DNA of 64,000 nt from Exiguobacterium sp. s124 (GCF_018617485.1 NZ_JACSKH010000001.1:1922001-1986000); one strand, 5' to 3'. Shown: positions 15,609-24,483, counted from the stretch's first letter. The notes: a model not told the origin generated them from the sequence alone. A program made the numbers and translations.

Positions 15609-16717
15609 ACGAGCGCCTCGCGGAGTGTGACAGCGACGCCTTTCGGAGCCCAAGCCGCAATGCGACCGCCTTTACCATGAATCGCGACCCATCCGAGACC
15701 GCTAAACACGATGTCTGTCTTCACACCGTCTCGTAAACTGAATTCGTGGCGTACGAGTGGTGGTAAGATTTCGAGCGTCTTCTCGTTCGGAGGATTGAGC
15801 ATCTTCCCAATATGCTGGTCATAGAGCTCATCCGCGCGTTCGAGTTTCGTACGGTGTGCTTTCAACTCATTCGACATATAGATGACGAACGAACGTTTAT
15901 TGCCTTCCAAGTAATCCAAGCGTGCCAAACCGCCAAAGTAAAGCGTCTGTTGCGGGTTCAATTGGAATACGTGTGGCTTGATTTCTTTTTTCGGCGTGAT
16001 CGTCTTCAAATCTTTCGCATCGACATAGTGTGCCATTTGATGACGGTTGATGATTCCTGGTGTATCGTACAAGTTCGCATCATCATCGAGCGGAATGTCG
16101 ATCAAGTCAAGCGTCGTTCCCGGGAAATGACTGACGGTGATGATGGCTTCATCCTCTTCACCGAAACGTTTGATCACCTGGTTGATGAGTGTCGACTTCC
16201 CGACGTTCGTACAACCGACGACAAAGACGTCTTTTCCTTTTCGGTAATATTCAATCTTTTCAGCGAGTTCGTCGATCCCATGCCCTTTTTTCGCACTGAT
16301 CAAATGGACGTCGATTGGGTTCAAGCCGAGTTCTTTTGCTTCAGCCTTCATCCAGTTCGCCATGCGATTCGGGTTGACGGATTTCGGCAACAAGTCCACC
16401 TTGTTCCCGACTAACAGTACCGGGTTCGAGCCGACAGAACGTTGAAGTCCCGGGAGCCAGCTGCCATTGAAGTCGAAAATGTCGACAATCTTAATGACGA
16501 GCGCCTCTTTTGAACTGATTCCGTTCAAGATACGTAAGAAGTCATCATCAGATAACTCGACGTCTTGGACTTGGTTATAGTGCTTCAATTTGAAGCAACG
16601 TTGGCAAATGACAATTTCTCGGTCAAGTGCCGATTTCGGTGCGTAGCCAACCCCGTTCGGGTCTTCCGTTTGGATGGCTACACCGCACCCAGCGCAATAT
16701 CGTTTGGTTTCTTCCAT
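15605..16717 (-). CDS. yqeH: Circularly permuted GTPase YqeH
   Basis: A 370-residue GTPase for 30S ribosome assembly. A zinc finger (CAGC...CQRC, Cys9, Cys12, Cys38 and Cys41) is followed by a permuted G domain: G4 (VGNKVD), G5 (ISAKKG), then G1 (VGCTNVGKSTLINQ) and G3 (YDTPGI). The C-terminal part is the RNA-binding segment. The ATG at 16717 fits the family start, but the sequence just before it holds no good ribosome binding site. Translation may be coupled to the two tiny reading frames directly upstream. Confidence 0.95.
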   Translation of the reverse strand: MEETKRYCAGCGVAIQTEDPNGVGYAPKSALDREIVICQRCFKLKHYNQVQDVELSDDDFLRILNGISSKEALVIKIVDIFDFNGSWLPGLQRSVGSNPVLLVGNKVDLLPKSVNPNRMANWMKAEAKELGLNPIDVHLISAKKGHGIDELAEKIEYYRKGKDVFVVGCTNVGKSTLINQVIKRFGEEDEAIITVSHFPGTTLDLIDIPLDDDANLYDTPGIINRHQMAHYVDAKDLKTITPKKEIKPHVFQLNPQQTLYFGGLARLDYLEGNKRSFVIYMSNELKAHRTKLERADELYDQHIGKMLNPPNEKTLEILPPLVRHEFSLRDGVKTDIVFSGLGWVAIHGKGGRIAAWAPKGVAVTLREALV

Positions 16718-16725
16718 AGTTGTAC

Positions 16726-16817
16726 TTACTGCCGTTTAGGTTTCCCCTTCTTCATTCGCCGTAGCACCTCGCTGCTACTCCTGAAGCGTTAATTCCGACG
16801 CCTTGGTCGCCGTACAT
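16726..16817 (-). other. Two tiny coupled reading frames in the yqeG-yqeH gap
   Basis: A 21-codon frame (ATG at 16817, stop at 16752) has a strong AGGAGG site 7 bases before it. It holds a hairpin GTAGCA-N6-TGCTAC. Its TGA stop overlaps the ATG (16755) of a 9-codon frame reading MKKGKPKRQ, which ends 8 bases before the yqeH start. The chain of SD, frame, ATGA overlap and short gap looks like translational coupling into yqeH, which has no good site of its own. No homologue is known to me and the peptides may have no role as such. Confidence 0.4.
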
Positions 16818-16850
16818 GGGCAGCCTCCTTCTTCCTGTGCGTTCGAGGTC

Positions 16851-17477
16851 TTATTCATCTTTTTTATGTGAATCTTCGGAACGTGAATGCATCGCCTCGC
16901 CAATTTTTTCAGCGACTGCGACTTTCGCCCGCTGTGCATCCACAGCAAGCTCTTCCACTTTTTTCGTGATCAATACATACTTCCCGCGACGCTTCATGTG
17001 CGCGAAGACAACCTTCTCAAGCATCCGGTTGAATTTCGTGACGAGTCCGTCCGTCTTGACGACCGGTTGTACGTGGATGACGTGGATACCGGCCATATTC
17101 GCACCGAGCACGTCCGTGAACAGCTGATCTCCTAAGAAGATGGCTTCTTTCGGCGAATAGCCGTATTTCGAGAGCGCTGCTTTGAAACCAGAAGGTAACG
17201 GCTTCTTGGCACGAGCGACATAATGAAGGCCAAGCGGCTCCGTAAACGTTCGTACACGGTTCTCGTTATTATTTGATACGACAATCACATCGAAACCGTA
17301 TGATTTCACTTTTTCAAGCCACATCAATAAAAGCTCAGGCGCATGCGGGACGTCCCAGGCCACGAGTGTATTATCAAGGTCGGTCAAAATGACGCGTACC
17401 CCACGGTCTTTCAATTCTTGTAAGTCGATGTCAAACACAGTCGCGACGAACTGTTTCGGATAAAGTCGATTAAACAC
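16851..17477 (-). CDS. yqeG: HAD superfamily phosphatase YqeG
   Basis: A 208-residue HAD hydrolase of subfamily IIIA. The catalytic motif is ILTDLDNTLVAWD (Asp nucleophile about residue 30), motif II-like VVSNNNENRV, and the late acidic motif FLGDQLFTDVLGANMAG. The C-terminal 50 residues are charged and helical. It heads the yqe block as in Bacillus subtilis. The GTG at 17477 is the likely start: GGAGGA stands 8 bases before it, and a TTG at 17492 overlaps that site. Confidence 0.9.
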   Translation of the reverse strand: MFNRLYPKQFVATVFDIDLQELKDRGVRVILTDLDNTLVAWDVPHAPELLLMWLEKVKSYGFDVIVVSNNNENRVRTFTEPLGLHYVARAKKPLPSGFKAALSKYGYSPKEAIFLGDQLFTDVLGANMAGIHVIHVQPVVKTDGLVTKFNRMLEKVVFAHMKRRGKYVLITKKVEELAVDAQRAKVAVAEKIGEAMHSRSEDSHKKDE

Positions 17478-17544
17478 GTAAAATTCCTCCAATTAGCTAA
17501 ACGATTCAACTACTTATACAAGTATTGATATCCCTTCTATGGTA

Positions 17545-17584
17545 AACGAAAACCGACCAAACGACTAGTCTATCGTTCGGTCGG
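17545..17584 (-). terminator. Terminator of psd
   Basis: CCGACC-G-AACGA and TCGTT-T-GGTCGG pair around an 8-base loop, followed by TTTTCGTTT on the minus strand; it separates psd from the yqe block. Confidence 0.8.
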
Positions 17585-17602
17585 AAGAAAATTGATACAA
17601 AA

Positions 17603-18382
17603 TTAGTTGGTTTTGATCGTTCCGATGACGTCACCGAGTCGAACCGGACCCATTTTTTCACGGTCCATTTGAATCGTATCCTTCTCAAAACAAAGGACGA
17701 CAGTCGAACCGAATGAGAAGTATCCTACTTCTTGCCCTTTATCGGCTTGATCGCCATCGAGCGTCCACTCGATCGTATTCACGTTCAAGGCACCGACCAT
17801 GATATGTTCATACGTTCCAGCCGGGCTGTCAAATCGTGTCACACGACGGTAGTTGCGAGAGAGCGGTCTCACCGTCTCCGTCAACCCGATCTCGTTTACT
17901 GGCGCCGAGCGGTCCCCCAGTTCATAGTGACTGAGCACACGCCCCGAAAGCGGCGTATGGACCCGGTGATAATCGCGTGGGCTGAGGTAAAGGACGACGA
18001 CCGTTCCGTCAGCGTAGCGTCTCGCTTCTTGTTGAGAACCGAGCAACTCCGCAAGCGTGTAAGACTGTCCTTTTACTTCAAAGCGACTATCTTCCGTAAT
18101 CGATTCGATGACCGAGAGTTTCCCGTCACATGGTGAGACGAGTGTGTCGGCTGATTCATCAATCGTACGTGCCCCCGGTTTTAGGTGACGCGTGAAAAAT
18201 GCATGAAGTGACGGATAGGCGTGAAGCGGCTGTTCCGCTTCCTCCACCGCAATGTCATACACTTTGGCAAACGACGGAACCAAGTGTCGACTCACGCTCG
18301 ACTCCGCGAAGCGTTTGAGGCGCGTGGCAATCCAAGGCGAGGCGTTCAACTCAAATAACGTTTGATAAAAACGACGCTTCAT
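17603..18382 (-). CDS. psd: Phosphatidylserine decarboxylase proenzyme
   Basis: A 259-residue membrane-associated enzyme that makes phosphatidylethanolamine from phosphatidylserine. Seen: LHAFFTRHLKPGARTID, VSPCDGKLSVIE, LYLSPRDYHRVHTPLSG and the C-terminal FGSTVVLCFEKD. The GST triplet in this last motif is the self-cleavage site that creates the pyruvoyl cofactor; the usual L before it is F here. The partner enzyme PssA is encoded in the same window at 36272. Its ATG overlaps the stop of the upstream thioredoxin-like gene (ATGA). Confidence 0.95.
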   Translation of the reverse strand: MKRRFYQTLFELNASPWIATRLKRFAESSVSRHLVPSFAKVYDIAVEEAEQPLHAYPSLHAFFTRHLKPGARTIDESADTLVSPCDGKLSVIESITEDSRFEVKGQSYTLAELLGSQQEARRYADGTVVVLYLSPRDYHRVHTPLSGRVLSHYELGDRSAPVNEIGLTETVRPLSRNYRRVTRFDSPAGTYEHIMVGALNVNTIEWTLDGDQADKGQEVGYFSFGSTVVLCFEKDTIQMDREKMGPVRLGDVIGTIKTN

Positions 18383-18801
18383 TCCTCTTTTGCCTCCTCA
18401 TTCTTAAAGAACGTCTCGTATTGTTGTTCAGAGACAGCACCTTCAATGCGACCGACTTCTTTTCCATCTTCGAATCGGATGATGGTCGGTGTTCCGTTGA
18501 TGCCGTATGTTTCCCATACGTTATGGTCTGCCAAGTTGATCGATACCGCATCATATTCTTCGATGAGCGGTTCGACATATGGTTTTACTTGCTCACAATA
18601 TTCACAGCCTGTTTGCCAGAAGTAAGCGACAACCTCGCCGTCCTGGTCTAACTGTTGCTGTAATTCATCTGCAGTGACGGCATTGACGGCTTCTTCTTCA
18701 TTCGCTCCGTTTAAAAAGAACAACAGGCCGATCCCGATGACGATAATCGCTCCGATGATGGCGAACGTAATAAAATTCGCGCGTTTTTCAGGGTTTTTCA
18801 T
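18379..18801 (-). CDS. Membrane-anchored thioredoxin-like protein
   Basis: A 140-residue protein with a basic N-terminus, one transmembrane helix (about residues 10-29) and a thioredoxin fold with the redox motif TGCEYCEQVKP; the WCxxC Trp is displaced (FWQTGCEYC). The fold would lie outside, acting on extracellular thiols. cis-Pro region: GINGTPTIIRFEDG. The ATG at 18801 has an AGAGGAGG site 9 bases upstream; the ATG at 18807 is only 3 bases from that site and less likely. It is translationally coupled to psd, an odd pairing without clear functional sense. Confidence 0.85.
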   Translation of the reverse strand: MKNPEKRANFITFAIIGAIIVIGIGLLFFLNGANEEEAVNAVTADELQQQLDQDGEVVAYFWQTGCEYCEQVKPYVEPLIEEYDAVSINLADHNVWETYGINGTPTIIRFEDGKEVGRIEGAVSEQQYETFFKNEEAKEE

Positions 18802-18832
18802 ATGCATGATCCTCCTCTTATTGTTAGATAAA

Positions 18833-18862
18833 GAAAAAAGACTGACTCATGCACGAGTCAGT
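18833..18862 (-). terminator. Terminator of the 18878-19072 gene
   Basis: ACTGACTC/GAGTCAGT, 6-base loop, then a T run on the minus strand. Confidence 0.82.
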
Positions 18863-18877
18863 TTGATTGTAGACGGC

Positions 18878-19072
18878 TTACTTCTCTTGTGCAACGTCGC
18901 TGATTCCCATGTCTTGGTTTAAGACATCGAGAAGCGCAACGAAGATTGTGATGGCCACGCCAAATCCTGTCGCGAGCATCGCGTTGAACTCTACACCATC
19001 AACAGCAGAAATGATAAACACCGCTGTATTTGAGAGCACAATCGCCCAGATCAATGTCACTAAATAACGCAT
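18878..19072 (-). CDS. Small membrane protein, DUF2929 (YjzD-like)
   Basis: A 64-residue protein with two transmembrane helices (about residues 2-22 and 30-50), starting MRYLVTLIWAIVLSNTAVF, much like the short DUF2929 proteins of Bacillales. Function unknown. The ATG at 19072 has a GGAGGGG site; an earlier in-frame start at 19114 would add a stretch that includes this site. A single gene with its own terminator. Confidence 0.75.
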   Translation of the reverse strand: MRYLVTLIWAIVLSNTAVFIISAVDGVEFNAMLATGFGVAITIFVALLDVLNQDMGISDVAQEK

Positions 19073-19234
19073 TGAACGTCCCCTCCATCTCACAGATGAT
19101 TCGTAAAAATTCATACGACATTAGTATAGCATTGTTCGAATGGAATATGCGACTTCGATTGTATATTCTTTCCGTCAAATCAAAAAATGTGATACGGTCG
19201 TAGAAACATCATTGTGAAGAAAAGAGGATGACTG

Positions 19235-20047
19235 ATGTCACGTTATTTAATCGCAGTTGATTTAGATGGAACGTTATTAAGAGATGATAAAACCATTAGT
19301 GAACGAAATCTCCGTGCCCTTCAAGCGGCACGTGAAGCTGGTCATGAAGTCATGATCGCTACAGGGCGTCCAAAGCGCCACTCCATCATGTACTATGAGC
19401 AGATGGGCTTGACGACACCGCTCGTCAACTTTAACGGTGCCCTCGTGCATCACCCGAAAGATGCGAATTACGCGGTCACACATCGCCCGATTCCACTCAA
19501 GACCGCACACGATATCATTGAAGAGGTCGCCGACACGAAAGCACATAACATCGTTGTCGAAGTGACAGACCACGTTTACTTCCAAAAGGACCCGCAAGAG
19601 TTCTACAGCCCGTATGCAGAACGTGCGCTCAGCGTCACGTCGGGTAACTTGTTGACGCATCTGCAAGATGAACCGACATCCCTGTTGATTCATGCGACAA
19701 AAGATCATGTGGCGCACGTCCGCTCCCAACTCGACGACATTCATGCCGAGGCGGTATTGAATCGTCAGTGGCGTATGCCCGAGCACATGATCGAGGTCAT
19801 GAGCAAAAATACGTCGAAGGCACTCGGACTCCAGGAAGTCTCGAAGCATTTGAACATCGATCGGAAGCAGATCATCGCGTTCGGTGATGAAGAGAACGAC
19901 CTCGAGATGCTCGACTATGTCGGGACGGGCGTCGCGATGGGGAATGCCATCGACCAACTGAAAAACGTAGCCAACGAAGTGACGGCTTCGAACATGGACG
20001 ACGGGATTGCCCTCTTCCTAGAAGAACGACTTGGAATCAAGGTATAA
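19235..20047 (+). CDS. Cof-type HAD-IIB phosphatase
   Basis: A 270-residue cytoplasmic hydrolase with the HAD motif I AVDLDGTLLRDDKTIS (Asp nucleophile residue 9), motif II IATGRP, a C2B-type cap in the middle, and motif IV AFGDEENDLEMLDYVGTGVAMGN. Family members remove phosphate from sugars, nucleotides or flavin precursors; the substrate cannot be told. Start ATG has an AGAGGATG site. It ends before a strong terminator. Confidence 0.9.
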   Translation: MSRYLIAVDLDGTLLRDDKTISERNLRALQAAREAGHEVMIATGRPKRHSIMYYEQMGLTTPLVNFNGALVHHPKDANYAVTHRPIPLKTAHDIIEEVADTKAHNIVVEVTDHVYFQKDPQEFYSPYAERALSVTSGNLLTHLQDEPTSLLIHATKDHVAHVRSQLDDIHAEAVLNRQWRMPEHMIEVMSKNTSKALGLQEVSKHLNIDRKQIIAFGDEENDLEMLDYVGTGVAMGNAIDQLKNVANEVTASNMDDGIALFLEERLGIKV

Positions 20048-20085
20048 GGTATAACGAAAGCACCGACTAGAACTCAATAATTATC

Positions 20086-20130
20086 AAACAGAGGATTTTC
20101 TTCCTGATTAGGAAGAAAATCCTCTGTTTT
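20086..20130 (+). terminator. Strong terminator after the HAD gene
   Basis: A perfect 20-bp stem (20086-20105 with 20110-20129), 4-base loop, ending in TTTT. Confidence 0.92.
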
Positions 20131-20228
20131 CGTATCCATGCATCCGCCGCATTTCGCACGCCGCTTTAGGTATCCGAAATCCCAGGCGTACAAATGTCAT
20201 TTTCGTTCAGACACTCCGACTCCTATAC

Positions 20229-20900
20229 TCAAAGAAAACGAATCAAATAGTCATCAAAAATTTTAGTCATCACAACAGGCGTATTCTTCAAATACACTTC
20301 GATTTGTTCAGCATTCGAAACAATCGGATTTTCATGTCCCTCATCTTTTGGAAAGTCAGAAATACCTTTGATGATCACACATTCGACATGATTCTTTTTG
20401 CAGATATATGCAATGGCACCTGCTTCCGTATCAGCAATTGTGACCTCATGTTCGTTCAACTCTACATAATCCTTCCACATCACGACAGCCCGGTCAGCCG
20501 TTGCAATCGTCCCCGTCAAGTAATCACTGCCGTAGTGAGAAAGTGGTATGTCAACGATGAAAGATTGTTTAATCAATGGTTCTACCTCTTTCACCGTACA
20601 ATCATATTGCACGGCACGATGTGGCACGATGATATCCAAATGATTAAACGTATCATCTATTCCGGCACACGTTCCGGCAACAATCACTTTCGTTAAATCA
20701 AAACGAGAGATCATATACTGGTTCGCCCCTACTCCGTTCGCCTTTCGAACACCTGTAAAATAAAAAATCAATTCAGTATCATTTACCTTCTTTAGAAAAA
20801 AATCTCCGTACGGGTATGCACAACGTTCTTCACCATTCACTTTAAAGTAGTCTAATGTCGCTTCATATTCCCATTTCGTCGCAATGCTGACCCCAATCAT
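20229..20900 (-). CDS. Nucleoside phosphorylase superfamily protein (MTA/SAH nucleosidase-like)
   Basis: A 223-residue protein of the PNP_UDP_1 fold. It has VIVAGTCAGIDDTFNHLDIIVP (glycine-rich phosphate or ribose loop, about residues 67-88), IADTEAGAIAYICKKNHVECVIIKGISDF with the Asp/Glu pair that binds the ribose, and the late DF residues seen in MTA/SAH nucleosidases. The general architecture fits hydrolysis of a nucleoside, but sequence detail is divergent. The gene looks visibly more A+T-rich than its neighbours, which suggests recent acquisition. Start ATG at 20900 lies 7 bases after GGGAGG. Confidence 0.8.
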   Translation of the reverse strand: MIGVSIATKWEYEATLDYFKVNGEERCAYPYGDFFLKKVNDTELIFYFTGVRKANGVGANQYMISRFDLTKVIVAGTCAGIDDTFNHLDIIVPHRAVQYDCTVKEVEPLIKQSFIVDIPLSHYGSDYLTGTIATADRAVVMWKDYVELNEHEVTIADTEAGAIAYICKKNHVECVIIKGISDFPKDEGHENPIVSNAEQIEVYLKNTPVVMTKIFDDYLIRFL

Positions 20901-20945
20901 CACGTATCCTCCCCCAACCATATCTGATGTCATATATATAGAATA

Positions 20946-20971
20946 ACCCCTACTGCGTGAACAGTAGGGGT
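20946..20971 (-). terminator. Terminator of the YitT-family gene
   Basis: ACCCCTACTG/CAGTAGGGGT with a 6-base loop, followed by TTATTCT on the minus strand. Confidence 0.75.
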
Positions 20972-20975
20972 CTAG

Positions 20976-21824
20976 TTAGCGACGGAACGTACCTTCGACG
21001 TCCTCTGTCGGCAAGATATTGATCCAAACCGATGGGTCTGCATCTTTACAGATCCGTGTGATTTCACGCACCTCGTGTCGTTGCGCGACCATCATGAGCG
21101 TCGCCTTCTCGACTTTCGAGTACGTGCCGATTGCCGGCATGAGCGTGATTCCGCGGAACACGTGTTGATGCAATTCTTTCGTGACTTCATCCGGATGGTT
21201 CGTCACGATGAAGAGCGTCTGACGCTGCGTATTCGTGTAAATCTCATCGATTACTTTTGATGTCACATACAAGAAGACAATTGTGTAGAGCGCTGTCGGC
21301 CATCCGAACAAGGCACCTGCTGCGAGCGCGATCATCATGTTCATCAAGAAGAGGTAGACACCGACCGAGTTGTTCGTGAACTTCGCGAGAATCAACGCGA
21401 CGATGTCAAAGCCTCCTGTCGAGGCCCCATAACGAATCGTAATCCCTGATCCGATTGCCAAAAGCACACCGCCGAACACAGCGTTCAAGAGCGGGTCGTC
21501 CGAGAGGAGCTGCGATTGCGGAAGCATACGAATGAACAACGTGACCGAGGCGACACTGACAAGCGTATGGATCATCATATTCCGCCCGAGCATAAAATAA
21601 CTAACGACGAGCAGTGGTGCGTTCAGAATAAAGAACCAGAGTCCTTCCCCTAGTTCAAACGGTGTACCAGCAAGTAGTGCCGTCAAGATTTGGGCAAGGC
21701 CCGTAAATCCTGTCGAATAGACACCGGCTGGAATTAAAAATAATGTCATGGATAAGGCAACGAACAATCCTCCGATGATCGAGACAACCCCGATTCGTGT
21801 ATGTTCTTTAACGGCTTCCGTCAA
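20976..21824 (-). CDS. YitT family membrane protein
   Basis: A 282-residue protein: five or six transmembrane helices in the first 190 residues (DUF161/YitT domain, with GYST-like GVYSTGFTGLAQIL and YGASTGGFDIVALIL) and a cytoplasmic DUF2179 domain at the C-terminus (TLFIVTNHPDEVTKEL...). Function unknown; common in Bacillales, often in several copies. The start is a TTG at 21824 with GGGGAG 7 bases upstream. Confidence 0.85.
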   Translation of the reverse strand: MTEAVKEHTRIGVVSIIGGLFVALSMTLFLIPAGVYSTGFTGLAQILTALLAGTPFELGEGLWFFILNAPLLVVSYFMLGRNMMIHTLVSVASVTLFIRMLPQSQLLSDDPLLNAVFGGVLLAIGSGITIRYGASTGGFDIVALILAKFTNNSVGVYLFLMNMMIALAAGALFGWPTALYTIVFLYVTSKVIDEIYTNTQRQTLFIVTNHPDEVTKELHQHVFRGITLMPAIGTYSKVEKATLMMVAQRHEVREITRICKDADPSVWINILPTEDVEGTFRR

Positions 21825-21924
21825 GCTTCAACTCCCCTTTCTCAAAATAGCTAAGAATCAAGATAACATAGATTATTCATGCTGCATACAGCAAATATGC
21901 AGGAATTCCGATAAGTTTTTCACA

Positions 21925-21954
21925 CGAAAACAAGCCGACTGAGGTCGGCTTGTT
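21925..21954 (-). terminator. Terminator of mapA
   Basis: AACAAGCCGAC and GTCGGCTTGTT form an 11-bp stem with a 4-base loop; TTTTCG follows on the minus strand. Confidence 0.85.
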
Positions 21955-21970
21955 CGTACGAAGCAATTGG

Positions 21971-24268
21971 TCACGCTTTCACTGTTTCGATTGTAATCGA
22001 TTCATTTGCAGGAACCGTTACTGCATTTCCATACACCTGAAGTGTTACATCTGTACCACCTGTTTGTTTAATCGTCACTTGTTCACGCGATGATGTGACC
22101 GTCAAGTGATGACCACGCCAGAGCATGTTGAACGAGTAGCCGTTCCAGTCCTTCGGAATCATCGGGCTGAACGAGAGGTTATCCTCTTGAATGCGCATAC
22201 CCGCGAACCCGTGAACGATTGACATCCATGAGCCGACCATCGATGTGATGTGCAAGCCGTCTTCTGTATCGTTGTTGTAGTTGTCGAGGTCGAGTCGTGC
22301 CGAACGTTGATACAATTCGACCGCCTTATCCTCATAACCGACTTCTGCCGCAATGATTGAATAGACACATGGTGATAAGCTCGACTCATGAACCGTGCGT
22401 GGCTCATAGAAATCAAAGTTCGCACGTTTCTGCTCGATGGTGAAGCGATCACCGAACGTGTAGAGTCCTTGAAGTACGTCCGCTTGTTTGATGAAGTTCG
22501 AGCGGAGAATACGATCCCACGACCAGTTTTGGTTAAGTGGAAGATGTTTTGGATCGAGATCCTTCACTAAGATTTGTTCTTTATCCATGAAGCCATCCTG
22601 TTGCATAAAGACATCTGGCACGAGGTCATCTTTTGGATAGTACATCTTCGTCTGGATATCTGCCCACTTCGCGAGTTCCGCGTCCGTGATGCCGAGCGTC
22701 GACACGAGCTCTTCGAGACGTGCAGGCTCCGCTTCTTTCAAGTAGTTGTACACTTCTTGCGTATATTCGAGCGTCCACGCAGCGATCAAGTTCGTGTACC
22801 AGTTGTTGTTCACGTTGTTGTCGTATTCGTTCGGACCTGTGACGCCTAGGATCATATACACGTCTTTGTGTGGTACAAAGTTGACGCGGCTAGCCCAGTA
22901 ACGCGAGATCTCGACCAATACTTCAAGCCCGTATTGTCCAAGGTACGACTTGTCGCCTGTGAAGTTCGTGTAGTTGAAGATGGCATGGGCAATCGCACCA
23001 TTACGGTGAATCTCTTCATGTGTGATTTCCCACTCGTTGTGGCACTCTTCCCCGTTCATCGTGACCATCGGGTAAAGTGCACCTTCCATACCGACATTCT
23101 TCACAGCATTTTCTTTTGCCTGTGGTAACTGGTTGTGACGGTATTTGAGCAAGTTCCATGAGACCTCTGGTTTGGTCGTCGCCAAATAGAAGTGGAGGCA
23201 GTATGCTTCTGTATCCCAATACGTCGCACCACCATATTTCTCGCCCGTGAACCCTTTCGGTCCGATGTTGAGGCGTGAATCTTCGCCCGTGTACGTTTGG
23301 TACATGTTGAAGATGTTGAAACGAATCCCTTGTTGCGCTTCGATATCTCCATCGATTCGAACGTCCGCATCTTCCCAGCGTGCGAGCCATGCTTCCGTTT
23401 GTTCAGCGAGAAGCGTCTCGAAGCCTTTCTCAAATGCCGCTTCGACTCGTGTCATCCCTGCAGACTGAAGGTCGTCAATGGCGTGGTCGCGGTTCGTCAC
23501 GACAGATACATATTTATAGGCTGTCGCTGTTTCGCCGGCAGTCGCACTGACCGTGAATTTGTTCGCTACGAAGAGGTCTGTCGCTTCGAGTACTTCGCAA
23601 CGAGCACCTTCTACATCGGCAATCATCGACGCCGTGACGTGCCAATCGAGTTTTTTCGTTTTCGTTGTCACGAAACCAAATCGTTCTTCGATGCCACTGT
23701 CAACCGGGAGCCAGAACTTCTCATCATAGTTTGAATCTTCGTTGACGACATCGCCGTCTAAGTACGGAGTGAATTCGATTTTCGCTTCATAGTTCACCGG
23801 TGTGACATTGTAACGAATCGCCAACACTTCTTTGTCAACGATCGAGAAGAAACGGACGACCTCTACTTTTGTCTCTTCTGTACCATTCATCAATGTGAAC
23901 GTCCGTGTGAGGACACCACGCTGCATATCCAATTCACGTGTAAAATCTTTCACGTCCCATTTCGCCAAATCGACGGGTGTACCGTTGATGACGACACGTA
24001 GACCGATGACGTTTGTCGCATTCAATACTTTGGCAAAGTATTCAGGATATCCGTTCTTCCACCAACCGACACGTGTTTTGTCTGGGTAATAGACGCCCGC
24101 CACATAGAATCCTTGGTGCGTATCATTCGAGTAATCTTCCTCAAAATTACCTCGCATCCCCATGTGCCCGTTACCGAGCGATGTGATCGATTCAGCAAGA
24201 CGGTTTTCTTTCGGGTGAAGACCTTCTTCTGTTACTTTCCATTCATCGACTGCAAACAATCGTTTCAT
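21971..24268 (-). CDS. mapA: GH65 glycoside phosphorylase, probable maltose phosphorylase
   Basis: A 765-residue cytoplasmic enzyme of glycoside hydrolase family 65. It would split maltose with phosphate into glucose and beta-glucose 1-phosphate. Domain order: N-terminal beta-sandwich, (alpha/alpha)6 barrel, C-terminal sheet. The general acid is Glu481 in GVTGPNEYDNN; EITHEEIHRNGAI (about 414-426) and WDTEAYCLHFYLATTKP are other family sites. Trehalose or kojibiose specificity cannot be excluded from sequence alone, but the maltodextrin gene context favours maltose. No beta-phosphoglucomutase gene, the usual partner, is in the window. Start ATG has an AAGGAGTGG site; three LacI/CcpA-type operators stand upstream. 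Confidence 0.88.
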   Translation of the reverse strand: MKRLFAVDEWKVTEEGLHPKENRLAESITSLGNGHMGMRGNFEEDYSNDTHQGFYVAGVYYPDKTRVGWWKNGYPEYFAKVLNATNVIGLRVVINGTPVDLAKWDVKDFTRELDMQRGVLTRTFTLMNGTEETKVEVVRFFSIVDKEVLAIRYNVTPVNYEAKIEFTPYLDGDVVNEDSNYDEKFWLPVDSGIEERFGFVTTKTKKLDWHVTASMIADVEGARCEVLEATDLFVANKFTVSATAGETATAYKYVSVVTNRDHAIDDLQSAGMTRVEAAFEKGFETLLAEQTEAWLARWEDADVRIDGDIEAQQGIRFNIFNMYQTYTGEDSRLNIGPKGFTGEKYGGATYWDTEAYCLHFYLATTKPEVSWNLLKYRHNQLPQAKENAVKNVGMEGALYPMVTMNGEECHNEWEITHEEIHRNGAIAHAIFNYTNFTGDKSYLGQYGLEVLVEISRYWASRVNFVPHKDVYMILGVTGPNEYDNNVNNNWYTNLIAAWTLEYTQEVYNYLKEAEPARLEELVSTLGITDAELAKWADIQTKMYYPKDDLVPDVFMQQDGFMDKEQILVKDLDPKHLPLNQNWSWDRILRSNFIKQADVLQGLYTFGDRFTIEQKRANFDFYEPRTVHESSLSPCVYSIIAAEVGYEDKAVELYQRSARLDLDNYNNDTEDGLHITSMVGSWMSIVHGFAGMRIQEDNLSFSPMIPKDWNGYSFNMLWRGHHLTVTSSREQVTIKQTGGTDVTLQVYGNAVTVPANESITIETVKA

Positions 24269-24322
24269 CTGTCTGCCACTCCTTTTTCTCTACAAGGCTA
24301 CCTTCGACGGACAACAAGTTCG

Positions 24323-24405
24323 TGCAACCGTTTGTCTATGAAAGCGCTGTATTTAATCTCACCTTTCATTTTACACAACTGAAGAAAGAATGCAATCGTT
24401 TGCAT
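24323..24405. promoter_or_regulatory. Three LacI/CcpA-type operators upstream of mapA
   Basis: TGCAACCGTTTGTC (24323-24336), TGAAAGCGCTGTAT (24339-24352) and ATGCAATCGTTTGCAT (24390-24405, a dyad with 6-bp arms) carry the central CG and arms of LacI-family sites such as MalR operators and cre. A possible promoter, TTGCAT-N16-TAAAAT on the minus strand, starts inside the last one. No other feature is seen in the 215-base gap. Confidence 0.6.
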
Positions 24406-24442
24406 AAAACTTTTTCTTTCTTTTTTTCGTCACATTTTTAGA

Positions 24443-24473
24443 CAAAAAAGACTGCCTCTTGCAGAGTCAGTCT
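24443..24473 (-). terminator. Terminator of the YflT-like gene
   Basis: AGACTG-A-CTC and GAG-G-CAGTCT, 5-base loop, then TTTTTTG on the minus strand. Confidence 0.75.
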
Positions 24474-24483
24474 CATCCAAACT

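Noticed and set aside
15812-16414. 200-codon open frame opposite yqeH
   Set aside because: Antisense shadow of a well-conserved GTPase gene; no start signals or family.
16735-16850. Intrinsic terminator between yqeG and yqeH
   Set aside because: The GTAGCA/TGCTAC hairpin has only six pairs and no T run in either direction, so it is not a terminator.
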